Shown piece by piece: positions 33,365-43,372 of a stretch of DNA of 52,352 bases (positions within the stretch are counted from its first letter, which is position 1; each line of letters starts with the position of its first letter). The DNA is taken from the NCBI GenBank assembly GCA_900319905.1, contig ONQB01000022.1, positions 1 through 52,352 of the forward strand, given 5' to 3'. The stretch is from an uncultured Prevotella sp. (GTDB lineage Bacteria; Bacteroidota; Bacteroidia; Bacteroidales; Bacteroidaceae). Under the pieces are notes generated by a model. It had not been told where the DNA came from. It saw only the letters and a list, made by a program, of their open reading frames with translations, and made no database searches. The translations under genes and the position numbers were made by a program.

Positions 33365-33544
33365 TTATGGATTGTAGATGTCCTTACAATAAAAATTCAT
33401 AATATCTTCCAACATCTGCTCCGCCGTCGCCCCCGGTCCCTCCGGATCGAGTTGCGCCGCCTGGAGATAACAGTTCATCGCGGCGGGAAAGTCACCACGG
33501 CGACGATGTTCATTACCTTGCTTGTAATATTCCTCAGCAGTCAT
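33365..33544 (-). CDS. Small TPR-like protein in the oxidoreductase operon
   Basis: A 59-residue protein (ATG at 33544, stop at 33365) with a single TPR-like pair: YYKQGNEHRRRGDFPAAMNCYLQAAQLDP, split here at the helix turn. No enzyme motif is present. It is placed between the acyl-CoA ligase and the ferredoxin gene on the same strand, so it is probably cotranscribed and may act as an assembly or adaptor factor. The function is inferred. Confidence 0.72.
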   Translation of the reverse strand: MTAEEYYKQGNEHRRRGDFPAAMNCYLQAAQLDPEGPGATAEQMLEDIMNFYCKDIYNP

Positions 33545-33624
33545 TATTTATTTTTGTCTCATTAGTCGACTGCCAGCCACTGACGCGTCATACAGACCAG
33601 CAGTGGCGGCAGTCCCAATGAGGT

Positions 33625-35268
33625 TTACACTCTATAGAGCAGGCCGTTTCTCAAGTCGTCGCTGGCCGTGGCCTTGATTTTTACATGCAACTTCTTGCCC
33701 GTGGCGTTGAACGGCAACTGCGAAACGAAACGGTAATAACGCGGGCGCTTGAAGTTGGCAATATCAGGACTGTCCTTGCAGAACTGATCGAGCTCCTCGG
33801 CGGAGAGCGTGGCGTCGTCGCGCACGACATAAGCGGTCACTACCTGACCGCGCATCTTGTCAGGTACGGAGGTCACCATGCAGTCTTTCACCTTTGGGTT
33901 TTTGTTGAGCACGGCCTCAATCTCTGTAGGATAGATGTTCTCACCCGAAGAGATGATCATGTCATCCTTACGTCCAAGAATGGTGATATACTGGTTTTCA
34001 TCCCATGTGGCCAGATCACCCGTATAGATGAAACCTTTATAGTATTTCTTTTCAGTCTCCTCGGGATTGTTGAAGTACTGATAAGGCGACTTGGCGGGCG
34101 AACTGATGATAACCTCACCGGTTTCTCTGCCGTCGGTGGCCACCACCTCGTCAGGGTCAGCACGATGGTCATCGTAGATCTTCACAACGCGCACATCGTC
34201 GTCGACCATCGACGCGCCGGCCGTTCCAGCATACTGCGGGAGGTCGAACGGACGGAGGAAGGTGTTCCACAATGTCTCCGTCGTGCCATAGCCATTGTAG
34301 ATGTTAGGCGTCAGCACACGTTGATATCGCAGGCAGGCGCCACGCTCCAAGGGTGAGCCCATGGTGATGATGCCCGTCAGCGTGGACAGGTCGAAGCTTT
34401 GTTGCTCCTGAGCATCGGCCAGTTCCTCAAGTACGGTTGGCACACCAATGACGAACGTAATCTTATAGCGGGAGATGTACTTTAGAGTGGTCACGGCGTC
34501 GAACTTATCCATCACCACCAGACAAGCGCCGGCATAGAATGTCGGGCAGGGTCCTCCGCAGTGAACACCACCACGATGGAACCACGGCGTGGTGTTCATG
34601 GTCACGTCCTTGAAGTTCATAGGGAAGTGGATCATGATGTCGTGGGCCGACAGCACCTCGTTGATGCTCGTCAAAGGCACCCCCTTGGGATGACCGGTGG
34701 TACCGGAGGTATAGAGACGCGTAGTCTCGTCGTAGATATTATAGTCACCCTCGACCTCCGGCTCACTGTCGTCACAGTCTCTTACATAGTCAGCATAAGA
34801 GATGACCTTGTCGTCGGTGTTGCCGTCGGCAACCACAATACGCTTGGGCTTGCAGCCGGCTATCTTGACGGCCTCGAGCACACCATCCTTGCGCTTGCTG
34901 TCGCAGAGGATGACCATAGGCCGGGAGTCGCGGATATTTTGTGCCAGCTCACCCGGACTGAGACGGAAGCCAACAGGACTCATCACGCCATGCAGCTTTT
35001 GGGGAGCAATGTAGGCGAAGGCAAACTCCGGACAGTTGGTAGTCTGTACCATGATGACGTCGCCACGGCCAAAACCATCCTGCTGAAGGGCATGACACAG
35101 ACGATTGCAGGCCGCATTCAACTCACGATACGTCCAACGGATGTCATGGTGGGGCTCTATCATGGCCAGCTTATTGGCATAGCGCCTCACATTGCGCATG
35201 AAGCCTTCTATCCATGTGTAATGGCTTTCAAAGATACGCTGAAATTGTGATTTGTCTGATGTTGTCAT
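33625..35268 (-). CDS. AMP-forming acyl-CoA synthetase
   Basis: A 547-residue member of the adenylate-forming ligases. The P-loop-like motif YTSGTTGHPKGVPLT is near residues 186-200, YNGYGTTE follows, and the C-terminal GRKDDMIISSGENIYPTEIE and catalytic-lysine region (FNATGKKLHVKI) are present. It activates a carboxylic acid to an acyl-CoA with ATP. The chain preference is unknown; the neighbouring 2-oxoacid oxidoreductase suggests branched or short acyl chains. The ATG at 35268 (MTTSDKSQF) is preferred over 35280. A consensus promoter is at 35297-35329. Confidence 0.9.
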   Translation of the reverse strand: MTTSDKSQFQRIFESHYTWIEGFMRNVRRYANKLAMIEPHHDIRWTYRELNAACNRLCHALQQDGFGRGDVIMVQTTNCPEFAFAYIAPQKLHGVMSPVGFRLSPGELAQNIRDSRPMVILCDSKRKDGVLEAVKIAGCKPKRIVVADGNTDDKVISYADYVRDCDDSEPEVEGDYNIYDETTRLYTSGTTGHPKGVPLTSINEVLSAHDIMIHFPMNFKDVTMNTTPWFHRGGVHCGGPCPTFYAGACLVVMDKFDAVTTLKYISRYKITFVIGVPTVLEELADAQEQQSFDLSTLTGIITMGSPLERGACLRYQRVLTPNIYNGYGTTETLWNTFLRPFDLPQYAGTAGASMVDDDVRVVKIYDDHRADPDEVVATDGRETGEVIISSPAKSPYQYFNNPEETEKKYYKGFIYTGDLATWDENQYITILGRKDDMIISSGENIYPTEIEAVLNKNPKVKDCMVTSVPDKMRGQVVTAYVVRDDATLSAEELDQFCKDSPDIANFKRPRYYRFVSQLPFNATGKKLHVKIKATASDDLRNGLLYRV

Positions 35269-35296
35269 AATAAATTGCACTTTAAACTTTCTTGTG

Positions 35297-35329
35297 CAAA
35301 AATAGTATTAACGGCGGTTTATGTCCAAA
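35297..35329 (-). promoter_or_regulatory. Predicted promoter of the ligase/oxidoreductase operon
   Basis: TTTG (35326-35329), a 21-nt spacer and TATTTTTG (35297-35304) on the minus strand fit the Bacteroidetes consensus, about 29 nt before the ligase start. Confidence 0.65.
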
Positions 35330-35432
35330 TAAAATCAGTTTAAGTTACCGAAGCGTTCTTTTTTGGCGACGAAACGTCATTGCAATTTAAGCATTTTGCA
35401 CACACTGAAAAGCATTGTGCAATCGTCACCGA

Positions 35433-36170
35433 CTACTTCATCCACTCCATGATTTCCTTCCGTCGGTCGCGGCTGACAATGATGTCGGGGAAGTCATTGC
35501 CATAGAGGATCAGCCTTATTTTACCATTGCTCAGGCGCTCAGTGCCTTTGATCTGGTCGTGTGGAATGATGAACTTGCGGTTAACCTGACAATACTGCCT
35601 CGGATTGAGTTCACGGGCGAGTTCGCTGAGGGGTTTGTCAATGGCATACGACGTGTCGTCGAGAAGATGAATATAGGTAGTCTTGTGGTCGGACACGACG
35701 TAGCGCACCATTGCCATGGGCACGCGTCGCTCCCCACTATAGGTCTTCACCATAAAACAATGACGGTGGCTGTCGTCCTTGTCCAGGTCGAGGAAGAGCT
35801 GACGATGGTCGTAATGCTCCAGACGGGCCGCGCGACGCAAGGCTTCCGCCAACTGATCCTCGTCAATGGGCTTAAGCAGGTAGGAAAGGCTGTTGAACTC
35901 AAAGGCTTTCAGCGCATGTTCCTCATAAGCTGTGGTAAAGATGATCGGCACATAGTCGGGAGCGTAGCTGAGCGCATCAAAGCTCAGACCATCGTTGAGC
36001 CGGATGTCAGCAATGATCAGGTCGGTGTCGTCGTGGGTGGAAAGATAGAGCCGCCCCTCCTCCACCGTCGTGATGGGGCCTATAACATTATAGTCCTTGT
36101 TCAACTCCTGCAGCTCGTGGCAGAGCAAATGGAAATTGAATATCTCGTCTTCGAAAATGAGGATGTTCAT
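35433..36170 (-). CDS. LytTR-type response regulator
   Basis: A 245-residue response regulator: a receiver domain with acidic pair in LIFEDEI, phospho-acceptor Asp55 (LIIADIRLNDG) and a Lys in LLKPIDE, then a LytTR DNA-binding domain from about residue 140 (AMVRYVVSDHKTTYIHLLDD, REL and FIIPHDQI). It overlaps the histidine kinase gene by 4 nt (36167-36170). The pair probably controls nearby or distant envelope genes. The target is unknown. Confidence 0.93.
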   Translation of the reverse strand: MNILIFEDEIFNFHLLCHELQELNKDYNVIGPITTVEEGRLYLSTHDDTDLIIADIRLNDGLSFDALSYAPDYVPIIFTTAYEEHALKAFEFNSLSYLLKPIDEDQLAEALRRAARLEHYDHRQLFLDLDKDDSHRHCFMVKTYSGERRVPMAMVRYVVSDHKTTYIHLLDDTSYAIDKPLSELARELNPRQYCQVNRKFIIPHDQIKGTERLSNGKIRLILYGNDFPDIIVSRDRRKEIMEWMK

Positions 36171-36769
36171 TGCTTGATCAATGGAAGTTTAACCCTAAAG
36201 TACTTGTCATCGCTGTCCACCTCGATATTGCGATTGAACAGCAACAGCATGGTTTCATCCATATAGGTTAGGCCCATGTGTGTAGACTCGCCTTCTGAGA
36301 GAAGCGGGAGACGGTTGTTGGTGACGATGAGCCATTCCCCGTCGGTAGAGAAATTGATCTTCAGCTTCTTCTCCGGAGTATGCACATTGTGCTTAATGGC
36401 ATTCTCCACCAGTCCCTGTAAGGCAAGAGGGGGCAACGGATAGCCCTTAAGACGGCGAACCTCACGGCTGATATGCAGTTCCAGACAATCGACATGGCGC
36501 GTGCTCATCAACTCAAAATACTGACGCATCATGGCAAGTTCCTTCTCAATGGGCACGGTGTATTCGTCACCGTAGTAGAGCAGATAGCGATACATCTCAG
36601 CAATCCTACGCAAGAAGGTCACAGCCTCCTTGGGCGAGGTGATGACCAGACTCACGGCAACGCTCAGGCTGTTGAACAGAAAATGCGGCGTCACCTGTCT
36701 GCGAAGCTTCATCAGCCGCAAGTCTCGCCGCAAACGATCTATTTCCTTGTCCTTTTCGTCTTTAATCAT
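36167..36769 (-). CDS. LytS-type histidine kinase lacking a sensor region
   Basis: A 200-residue kinase core: phospho-acceptor His29 (VTPHFLFNSLS), N-box VENAIKHNV near 121-129, and a short G-box region. Family members normally have several membrane helices before this core; here none is seen, and the promoter (TTTG at 36819-36822, TAATTTTG at 36792-36799) lies just upstream, so the short form is probably real and cytosolic. It may be activated by a partner or by a soluble signal. Confidence 0.88.
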   Translation of the reverse strand: MIKDEKDKEIDRLRRDLRLMKLRRQVTPHFLFNSLSVAVSLVITSPKEAVTFLRRIAEMYRYLLYYGDEYTVPIEKELAMMRQYFELMSTRHVDCLELHISREVRRLKGYPLPPLALQGLVENAIKHNVHTPEKKLKINFSTDGEWLIVTNNRLPLLSEGESTHMGLTYMDETMLLLFNRNIEVDSDDKYFRVKLPLIKQ

Positions 36770-36791
36770 ACAAAATAAGCAATATAGAGCA

Positions 36792-36822
36792 CAAAATTAC
36801 CAAATAAATGCTACATCGCAAA
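36792..36822 (-). promoter_or_regulatory. Predicted promoter of the LytS/LytTR pair
   Basis: TTTG, a 19-nt spacer and TAATTTTG on the minus strand match the consensus, only 22 nt before the kinase start. The rest of 36823-36977 shows no gene or clear structure. Confidence 0.75.
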
Positions 36823-36977
36823 TGATTTTGCCATACGATTTTTACAAAGCAGTATCAGAACTAACGGATGCTATCGGGTAAAGCATAGACTGAATAAGCA
36901 AAAATTAGAGGAGAACCTGCAAAACAGTTAGATGAACGCTCATCATAGAAGCAAACATATATCCAACAAAAACAAGA

Positions 36978-37016
36978 AAAGGGCTGCGTCAATGCAATAT
37001 ATTGATGCAGCCCTTT
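36978..37016 (-). terminator. Terminator of the ribosomal cluster
   Basis: A 15-bp stem with one G-T pair (36978-36992 with 37002-37016), followed on the minus strand by a T-rich run. It sits 30 nt past the rplQ stop. Confidence 0.82.
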
Positions 37017-37046
37017 ATCAATTAAGAGTACTTATACAGTGTAGAA

Positions 37047-37574
37047 TTATTCAGCCTTAGGAGCCTGCTCGGCGGGAGTCTCAGCAGCGGGTGCTTCAGT
37101 AGCCTCTGCCTTAGCAGGTGCTTCTGCAGCAGTCTCAGTAGCAGCGTCAGCCTTCTTTGTGCTGCGACGGCTACGGCGAGTCTTCTTCTCAGCCTTAGCG
37201 GTCTTAGCCATATTCTCATCGAAGTCGACAAGCTCGATGAAGGCCATAGGAGCAGCGTCTCCCTGACGGTTACCCAGCTTGATAATACGAGTGTAGCCAC
37301 CGGGACGGTCAGCAACACGGGCAGCAACTTCACCAAAGAGTTCCTTCACTGCATACTTGTCCTGCAGATAACGGAACACAACACGACGGCTGGTGGTGGT
37401 GTCGCTCTTTGAGCGGGTAATCAGAGGCTCAACATACTTCTTCAGAGCCTTAGCCTTTGCGAGGGTCGTAGTGATTCTTTTGTGCATGATCAGGCTAGTT
37501 GCCATATTGGCGAGGAGGCTAGCACGATGAGATGCAGTACGGCCCAGATGGTTGAATTTCTTATTATGTCTCAT
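37047..37574 (-). CDS. rplQ: 50S ribosomal protein L17
   Basis: A 175-residue L17. The core ([25 protein letters not shown] to about residue 118) is standard; then comes an extended tail rich in Ala, Glu, Lys and Pro ([16 protein letters not shown]) that makes it longer than the E. coli protein (127), as is common in Bacteroidetes. It lines the polypeptide exit side of the large subunit. Last gene of the cluster, 50 nt after rpoA. Confidence 0.97.
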   Translation of the reverse strand: MRHNKKFNHLGRTASHRASLLANMATSLIMHKRITTTLAKAKALKKYVEPLITRSKSDTTTSRRVVFRYLQDKYAVKELFGEVAARVADRPGGYTRIIKLGNRQGDAAPMAFIELVDFDENMAKTAKAEKKTRRSRRSTKKADAATETAAEAPAKAEATEAPAAETPAEQAPKAE

Positions 37575-37624
37575 TTTTGTTTGTAATCATTAATTGGACA
37601 GTTGAACGCATCCGTTAGGTGGAC

Positions 37625-38617
37625 TTATTCCTTATCCAGTTTATACTTTGAAATGTCGGTACCAAACGACAGATTCAGACTCTCGAGCAAATCATCAAGC
37701 TCTGAGAGCGATTTCTTACCGAAGTTACGGAACTTCAGGAGGTCGGTCTTCTGATACTGCACCAGGTCGCCCAACGTCTCAACATCGGCAGCCTTCAAGC
37801 AGTTGAGGGCACGCACACTGAGGTTGAGATCAGTGAGCTTAGTCTTCAACAGCTGACGCATGTGCAGAACTTCCTCATCAAACTCCTGGTTGCCATCCTG
37901 GTCGGGATTCTCGAGTGTGATCTTCTCGTCAGAGAACAACATGAAGTGATAGATGAGAATTTTAGCGGCTTCCTTCAGCGCATCCTTCGGGTGAATGGAA
38001 CCGTCCGTTGTGACTTCAATGATGAGATTGTCGTAGTCGGTCTTCTGCTCGACACGGGTGGGCTCAACACTGTATTTCACGTTGCGGATTGGGGTGTAGA
38101 TAGAATCGATGGGAAGTACATTGACATCTGTGCAGAACTGACGATTTTCATCAGCCGGGACATAGCCACGACCTTTGTTGATAGTCAGATCCATCTGGAA
38201 CGATGCCTTGGAGTCTAAATGACAAATCACCAAATCAGGGTTTAACACTTCAAATCCAGTCAGATACTTACCGATATCACCAGCCTTGAATTCGGTAGAA
38301 TTCTCAACGGTGATACTAACTTTCTCGTTCTCGAATTCGTCTACTACTTGCTTGAACCTCACTTGTTTGAGATTCAAGATGATGTTGGTAACATCCTCTT
38401 TTACGCCGGGAACGGTTGAGAACTCATGCTCCACACCACTGATACGCACAGTGTTGATGGCAAAGCCCTCAAGGGACGAAAGAAGGATGCGGCGCAGGGC
38501 ATTACCGATGGTAACGCCGAAGCCTGGCTCGAGAGGGCGGAACTCAAACTTTCCGTAGTGGTCGTTGGCCTCCAGCATCACAACTTTATCAGGTTTTTGA
38601 AATGCTAATATCGCCAT
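37625..38617 (-). CDS. rpoA: RNA polymerase alpha subunit
   Basis: A 330-residue alpha subunit: N-terminal dimerisation domain ([27 protein letters not shown]) and a C-terminal helix-hairpin-helix domain ([20 protein letters not shown]). It assembles core RNA polymerase and contacts activators and promoter DNA. It lies between rpsD and rplQ, as in most bacteria. Confidence 0.98.
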   Translation of the reverse strand: MAILAFQKPDKVVMLEANDHYGKFEFRPLEPGFGVTIGNALRRILLSSLEGFAINTVRISGVEHEFSTVPGVKEDVTNIILNLKQVRFKQVVDEFENEKVSITVENSTEFKAGDIGKYLTGFEVLNPDLVICHLDSKASFQMDLTINKGRGYVPADENRQFCTDVNVLPIDSIYTPIRNVKYSVEPTRVEQKTDYDNLIIEVTTDGSIHPKDALKEAAKILIYHFMLFSDEKITLENPDQDGNQEFDEEVLHMRQLLKTKLTDLNLSVRALNCLKAADVETLGDLVQYQKTDLLKFRNFGKKSLSELDDLLESLNLSFGTDISKYKLDKE

Positions 38618-38631
38618 GAAATAAATGATTT

Positions 38632-39240
38632 TTATTGTTTTGAGTACAACTCAACGATTAACTGCTCCTTGATGTTCTCGGGGATGTCATTACGCTCGGG
38701 CATGTGAAGATACTTGCCACTCTTGCTGTTCTCGTCCCACTCCAGCCAAGGATACTTGCTGTGATTGAAACCAGCGAGGGCGTTATCAATAACCTCGAGC
38801 GACTTAGCCTTCTCACGGACACCGACAATCTGGCCGGGCTTCACTGAGTAAGAAGGAATGCTAACGACCTTACCATCAACAGTAATGTGCTTGTGACCGA
38901 CCAACTGACGAGCAGCGGCACGGGTAGGAGCGATACCAAGACGGAAGACGATGTTGTCGAGACGACTCTCAAGAAGCTGCAGCAGTGCCTCACCAGTAAT
39001 ACCATCCATGTTGGCAGCCTTATTGAAGAGGTTGTGGAACTGACGCTCCAGGACACCGTAGGTGTACTTAGCCTTTTGCTTCTCAGCGAGCTGCTGACCA
39101 TACTCAGAGGTCTTGCGACGGCGGTCATTGCCATGCTGCCCTGGAGGGAAGTTACGCTTTGACAGTACCTTATCTGCACCGAAGATCGGCTCACCAAAAC
39201 GGCGTGCAATACGAGATTTAGGACCTATATATCTTGCCAT
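38632..39240 (-). CDS. rpsD: 30S ribosomal protein S4
   Basis: A 202-residue S4 with the S4 RNA-binding domain ([24 protein letters not shown]). The N-terminus ([21 protein letters not shown]) lacks the zinc cysteines that some bacteria have there. It nucleates 16S rRNA folding, and in E. coli also represses its operon. Confidence 0.98.
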   Translation of the reverse strand: MARYIGPKSRIARRFGEPIFGADKVLSKRNFPPGQHGNDRRRKTSEYGQQLAEKQKAKYTYGVLERQFHNLFNKAANMDGITGEALLQLLESRLDNIVFRLGIAPTRAAARQLVGHKHITVDGKVVSIPSYSVKPGQIVGVREKAKSLEVIDNALAGFNHSKYPWLEWDENSKSGKYLHMPERNDIPENIKEQLIVELYSKQ

Positions 39241-39281
39241 AATATAAATGCTTTACTATTGTATCTTTGGATTGTTATTAC

Positions 39282-39674
39282 TTACACACGACGACGCTTC
39301 GGAGGACGGCAGCCGTTGTGTGGAAGCGGTGTGACGTCGACAATCTCAGTAACCTCAATACCAGCACCATGAACGGCACGGATTGCGCTCTCACGACCGT
39401 TGCCCGGACCCTTGACGAAGGCTTTCACCTTGCGGAGACCAAGACCATAGGCCACCTTTGCACAATCCTCTGCAGCCATCTGAGCGGCATAAGGAGTGTT
39501 CTTTTTAGAACCACGGAAACCCATCTTACCAGCAGATGACCAAGAAATAACCTGGCCCTCGTTGTTAGCAAGCGATACAATGATATTATTGAAACTGCTG
39601 TGTACATGCAACTGACCAGTAGCCTCAACCCTAACATTTCTTTTCTTATTAGATGTTGCTTTTGTCTTTGCCAT
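39282..39674 (-). CDS. rpsK: 30S ribosomal protein S11
   Basis: A 130-residue S11 with [21 protein letters not shown] near the start and a C-terminal [11 protein letters not shown], the normal end. It forms part of the platform of the small subunit near the mRNA exit. Between rpsM (20 nt) and rpsD (41 nt). Confidence 0.98.
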   Translation of the reverse strand: MAKTKATSNKKRNVRVEATGQLHVHSSFNNIIVSLANNEGQVISWSSAGKMGFRGSKKNTPYAAQMAAEDCAKVAYGLGLRKVKAFVKGPGNGRESAIRAVHGAGIEVTEIVDVTPLPHNGCRPPKRRRV

Positions 39675-39694
39675 AAATCGTTTCCTCCTCAGAA

Positions 39695-40075
39695 TTACTT
39701 AGTAGCCTTCTTCTTGTTAGCAACAGTCTTCTTCTTTCCCTTACGGGTACGTGCATTGTTCTTGGTGCTCTGACCGCGAACAGGAAGACCATTACGATGA
39801 CGAACACCACGATAGCAGCCGATATCCATCAGGCGCTTAATGTTCATCTGGATTTCTGAACGGAGGTCACCCTCCACCTTAAACTCAGCGCCGATAATTT
39901 CACGGATCTTAGCAGCCTGATCGTCAGTCCATTCACTGACCTTCAAGTCACGGCTCACGCCTGCTTTATCCAATATCTTTGCTGAACTACTTCGGCCTAT
40001 ACCATAGATATAGGTCAATGCGATCTCGCCACGCTTATTCTGGGGCAAGTCTACTCCAACAATTCTTATTGCCAT
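39695..40075 (-). CDS. rpsM: 30S ribosomal protein S13
   Basis: A 126-residue S13 with the helix-hairpin-helix start ([20 protein letters not shown]) and the [28 protein letters not shown] tail that reaches the tRNA sites, given here in part ([11 protein letters not shown]). A likely internal promoter (40135-40142) lies upstream, in a 122-nt gap after rpmJ. Confidence 0.97.
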   Translation of the reverse strand: MAIRIVGVDLPQNKRGEIALTYIYGIGRSSSAKILDKAGVSRDLKVSEWTDDQAAKIREIIGAEFKVEGDLRSEIQMNIKRLMDIGCYRGVRHRNGLPVRGQSTKNNARTRKGKKKTVANKKKATK

Positions 40076-40134
40076 TTAGTTGAAAAATTGAATAAATGTT
40101 TAAATAAATTGATGTCTAAATTGCGAAAAGCGTA

Positions 40135-40142
40135 CAAAGTTA
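40135..40142 (-). promoter_or_regulatory. Possible internal promoter box before rpsM
   Basis: TAACTTTG on the minus strand matches TAnnTTTG, about 60 nt before rpsM. No good -33 box was found. It could let rpsM-rpsK-rpsD-rpoA-rplQ be expressed separately. Confidence 0.45.
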
Positions 40143-40197
40143 GCAATAATCTCTGTAACAAGATCATTGCAACCACATACTTTATGCAACTTTAACA

Positions 40198-40314
40198 TTA
40201 GCCCTGACGCATCTTCATCTTAGGGTTCTTCTTGTTGATAACAAAAAGACGGCCCTTGCGACGAACGATTTTGCAGTCGGCTGAACGCTTCTTGATTGAT
40301 GTTCTTGTCTTCAT
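40198..40314 (-). CDS. rpmJ: 50S ribosomal protein L36
   Basis: A 38-residue L36 ([20 protein letters not shown] at the N-terminus; ends MKMRQG). Only one Cys is present, so this is the zinc-independent type typical of Bacteroidetes. It follows infA by 21 nt. Confidence 0.95.
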   Translation of the reverse strand: MKTRTSIKKRSADCKIVRRKGRLFVINKKNPKMKMRQG

Positions 40315-40335
40315 ATCTTTAAGATATATAAAAAG

Positions 40336-40554
40336 TTACTTGTATCTAAACTCAATGCGACCTTTAGTAAGGTCATACGGACTCATCGCGACTTTAACCT
40401 TGTCCCCGGGAAGAATCTTGATGTAGTGAAGACGCATCTTACCAGAGATATTGGCTATAATCTGCACCCCATTCTCAAGCTCTACGCGGAACATAGCATT
40501 AGAGAGGCTCTCTATAACTGTTCCGTCTTGCTCAATTGCTGACTGTTTTGACAT
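40336..40554 (-). CDS. infA: Translation initiation factor IF-1
   Basis: A 72-residue OB-fold protein ([38 protein letters not shown]) that binds the A site of the 30S subunit during initiation. Located between map and rpmJ as in other Bacteroidetes. Confidence 0.98.
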   Translation of the reverse strand: MSKQSAIEQDGTVIESLSNAMFRVELENGVQIIANISGKMRLHYIKILPGDKVKVAMSPYDLTKGRIEFRYK

Positions 40555-40568
40555 AAACTCTATACTTC

Positions 40569-41357
40569 TTAATTTACTATATCCTTAAACGACGATAAAA
40601 TCTCAGACCTACCATGTCTGACTAATATGGTGTGCTCATAATGAGCAGCTGCCTGTCCATCAAAAGTAACTATACCCCAACGATCAGGCAATAGGCCAAT
40701 CTCAGCCTTCCCCATGGTAATCATGGGCTCTATTGCTATGCACATGCCATCTTGCAGCAATGCACCCCTACCCTTTTTACCTACATTAGGTATGTAAGGG
40801 TCCTCGTGCATCTGACGTCCGATGCCATGACCTCCAAGACCAAGCACAACACCATATCCATGCTCTCGGGCGCACTGTGAGACAGCAGCACCAATGTCAC
40901 CCACATGATGACCAGCCACTGCAACAGAAATTGCTTTTCGCAGACATTCAAGCGTAGTCTTCAACAGACTATCGATATGTTGGTCGACATGACCAACCTT
41001 GAATGTGTAACAGCTGTCACCATTGTAGCCATTAAGCAGGACACCGCAATCCACCGATACGATATCGCCTTCCTCAAGCACGTCATGCTCAGAAGGAATG
41101 CCATGTACAACGACATTGTTGACCGACGTACAGATTGAGGCGGGAAAAGGCCCTCCAAAAGGATTGGGGAAGTTCTTGAACGTTGGCGTAGCGCCATGAT
41201 CGTGAATGAACTCCTCTGCGATATGATCCAATTGGAGGGTCGTTACACCTGGTCTAATATGTTTGCCTAACTCAGCGAGCACCTTACCAACAAGTTGGTT
41301 GGCCTGACGCATGAGTTGGATTTCATCTTCTGTCTTCAGGAATATAGACACTTCCAA
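40569..41357 (-). CDS. map: Methionine aminopeptidase type I
   Basis: A 262-residue enzyme that removes the N-terminal Met from new proteins. The metal-binding residues are in [16 protein letters not shown] (two Asp), [15 protein letters not shown] (His), CIAIEPM (Glu) and [10 protein letters not shown] (Glu). It starts 8 nt after secY and is 14 nt before infA. Confidence 0.97.
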   Translation of the reverse strand: MEVSIFLKTEDEIQLMRQANQLVGKVLAELGKHIRPGVTTLQLDHIAEEFIHDHGATPTFKNFPNPFGGPFPASICTSVNNVVVHGIPSEHDVLEEGDIVSVDCGVLLNGYNGDSCYTFKVGHVDQHIDSLLKTTLECLRKAISVAVAGHHVGDIGAAVSQCAREHGYGVVLGLGGHGIGRQMHEDPYIPNVGKKGRGALLQDGMCIAIEPMITMGKAEIGLLPDRWGIVTFDGQAAAHYEHTILVRHGRSEILSSFKDIVN

Positions 41358-41365
41358 AGACCAAA

Positions 41366-42706
41366 TTAATATGCACTTACAGCTCCAGCCTTACGGGTAT
41401 GACCTGAATTGAGCAGTCCGTCATAGTGACGCATGAGCAGGTAAGACTCTATCTGCTGCAGTGTGTCGATGACCACACCCACTGTGATGAGCAATGAGGT
41501 ACCACCGAAGAACTGAGAGAAGGCCTGCTGCACATTGAGCAATCCAGCCAAAGCGGGCATGATAGCGATGAAAGCGATAAACAACGAACCCGGGAAAGTA
41601 ATGCGTGACATGATCGTCTCGATATACTCAGCCGTGTCATGTCCTGGTTTGATACCAGGAATGAAGCCGTTGTTACGCTTCATGTCCTCAGCCATCTGCT
41701 GTGGATTGAGCGTAATAGCCGTGTAGAAGTAGGTAAAAGCAATGATAAGAATCACATAAACGATGTTGTAGAGCAAACTACGGTTGTCCATGAGATTACG
41801 TACCACCCAGCCGCTGTTGTCACTCTGATACTGAACGATAGCCAGTGGGATAAACATCAATGCCTGAGCAAAGATGATAGGCATCACATTGGCTGCGAAG
41901 AGCTTCAGAGGAATGTACTGGCGAGCACCACCTACCTGACGGTTACCAACTAGACGTTTTGCATACTGAACTGGAACTTTGCGAGTACCCTGTACCAAGA
42001 GTATAGACGCGCAAATAACAGCATAGAGAATGAGGATCTCAGCTATAAACATCACCAGTCCACCGCCAGAGATAGCAGTGAACCTTGAGCTCAACTCCTG
42101 CACGAAGGCCTGAGGCAAGCGAGCGATGATACCGATCATAATGATCAATGAGACTCCATTTCCAACTCCCTTGTCGGTAATACGCTCACCCAGCCAAAGG
42201 ATGAACATACTGCCAGCAGCCAAGATAATTGTGGCAGGAATCATGAATACGCTCCAAGAGATGCCGCTGGCCAATGCTGAACCAGCCTGCATCTTAAGAT
42301 TGATAAGGTAACTCGGTGCCTGGAAGACCAAGATAGCCACCGTGAGCACACGAGTATACCATTGTATCCGTTTCCTGCCACTTTCACCCTCGCGCTGCAT
42401 CTTCTGGAAATAAGGTACGGCAACAGCGAGGAGCTGCATAACAATGGAAGCTGAGATGTAAGGCATAATTCCAAGTGCGAAGATAGACGCATTGGAAAAT
42501 GCTCCACCGGAGAACATGTCCAACAGTGACATTAAGCCACCAGCGGTTTGCTTTTGCAGTTGATCCAGTTTAGCAGGGTCAATGCCCGGCAATACGACAA
42601 ACGATCCAAAACGGTAGATAGCCGTAAACAAGAGAGTGATGAGGAGTCGCTGACGCAAATCCTCCACTCTCCAACAGTTCTTCAGTGTCTCAATTAATTT
42701 TTTCAT
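41366..42706 (-). CDS. secY: Protein translocase subunit SecY
   Basis: A 446-residue inner-membrane protein with ten helices, the pore subunit of the Sec translocon. Signature parts include VLPGIDPAKLDQLQ, the GGALSNASIFALGIMPYISAS-like segment (GGAFSNASIFALGIMPYISA here) and GIKPGHDTAEYIE. It follows rplO by 2 nt. Confidence 0.98.
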   Translation of the reverse strand: MKKLIETLKNCWRVEDLRQRLLITLLFTAIYRFGSFVVLPGIDPAKLDQLQKQTAGGLMSLLDMFSGGAFSNASIFALGIMPYISASIVMQLLAVAVPYFQKMQREGESGRKRIQWYTRVLTVAILVFQAPSYLINLKMQAGSALASGISWSVFMIPATIILAAGSMFILWLGERITDKGVGNGVSLIIMIGIIARLPQAFVQELSSRFTAISGGGLVMFIAEILILYAVICASILLVQGTRKVPVQYAKRLVGNRQVGGARQYIPLKLFAANVMPIIFAQALMFIPLAIVQYQSDNSGWVVRNLMDNRSLLYNIVYVILIIAFTYFYTAITLNPQQMAEDMKRNNGFIPGIKPGHDTAEYIETIMSRITFPGSLFIAFIAIMPALAGLLNVQQAFSQFFGGTSLLITVGVVIDTLQQIESYLLMRHYDGLLNSGHTRKAGAVSAY

Positions 42707-42708
42707 TG

Positions 42709-43155
42709 TTAGATTTTAGTTGCATTACCACCGACAGCCTTGATAGCCTCTTCAGCAGTCTTTGAGAATGCGTTAGCTTCAACCTCAAGTTTAGCAGTCA
42801 ACTTTCCTTGTCCAAGAATCTTGATGAGTTTCTTTCCGTTGGTCAGACCGGCCTCAACAAGCTCGTTCTTTCCAATCTTGGTCAGATTCTTCTCATCAGC
42901 AAGCTTCTGAAGGACATCAAGATTAACTGGGAAATATTCGACGTGGTTGATGTTCTTAAATCCAGCCTTCGGAACACGACGCTGCAGAGGCATCTGACCA
43001 CCTTCGAAACCAATCTTTCTCTTATAGCCAGAGCGAGCCTTTGCACCCTTATGTCCACGGGTAGATGTACCGCCAAGTCCAGAACCCGGACCACGACCGA
43101 TACGACGGCGAGAATGGGTTGAACCTTTGGCAGGCTTCAAATTATTTAATTTCAT
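42709..43155 (-). CDS. rplO: 50S ribosomal protein L15
   Basis: A 148-residue L15 with the basic N-terminus ([20 protein letters not shown]) and [18 protein letters not shown]. It helps late assembly of the large subunit. It directly precedes secY. Confidence 0.98.
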   Translation of the reverse strand: MKLNNLKPAKGSTHSRRRIGRGPGSGLGGTSTRGHKGAKARSGYKRKIGFEGGQMPLQRRVPKAGFKNINHVEYFPVNLDVLQKLADEKNLTKIGKNELVEAGLTNGKKLIKILGQGKLTAKLEVEANAFSKTAEEAIKAVGGNATKI

Positions 43156-43179
43156 AATGATGTCTGAATTTAAAAGTTA

Positions 43180-43356
43180 TTACTTTACAATCTCTACCAA
43201 ATGATGCACCTTACGGATCATGCCAAGGTTGCTGGGAGTATCCTCAACCTCAACGACCTGAGAGATCTTACGAAGACCAAGTGCGATCAAAGTACGCTTC
43301 TGATCAACGGGAGCACCGATACGGCTCTTAATCTGCTTTACTTTAATTGTTGCCAT
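43180..43356 (-). CDS. rpmD: 50S ribosomal protein L30
   Basis: A 58-residue L30 (MATIKVKQIKSRIGAPVDQK at the start; IRKVHHLVEIVK at the end), ATG at 43356 and stop at 43180. It lies between rpsE (16 nt) and rplO (24 nt), the normal place. Confidence 0.95.
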   Translation of the reverse strand: MATIKVKQIKSRIGAPVDQKRTLIALGLRKISQVVEVEDTPSNLGMIRKVHHLVEIVK

Positions 43357-43372
43357 TGTTTCTACTCCTTAA

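Noticed and set aside
37022-37336. A 104-codon leucine/arginine-rich frame overlapping the end of rplQ
   Set aside because: It is an out-of-frame reading of the repetitive Ala/Glu-rich L17 tail.
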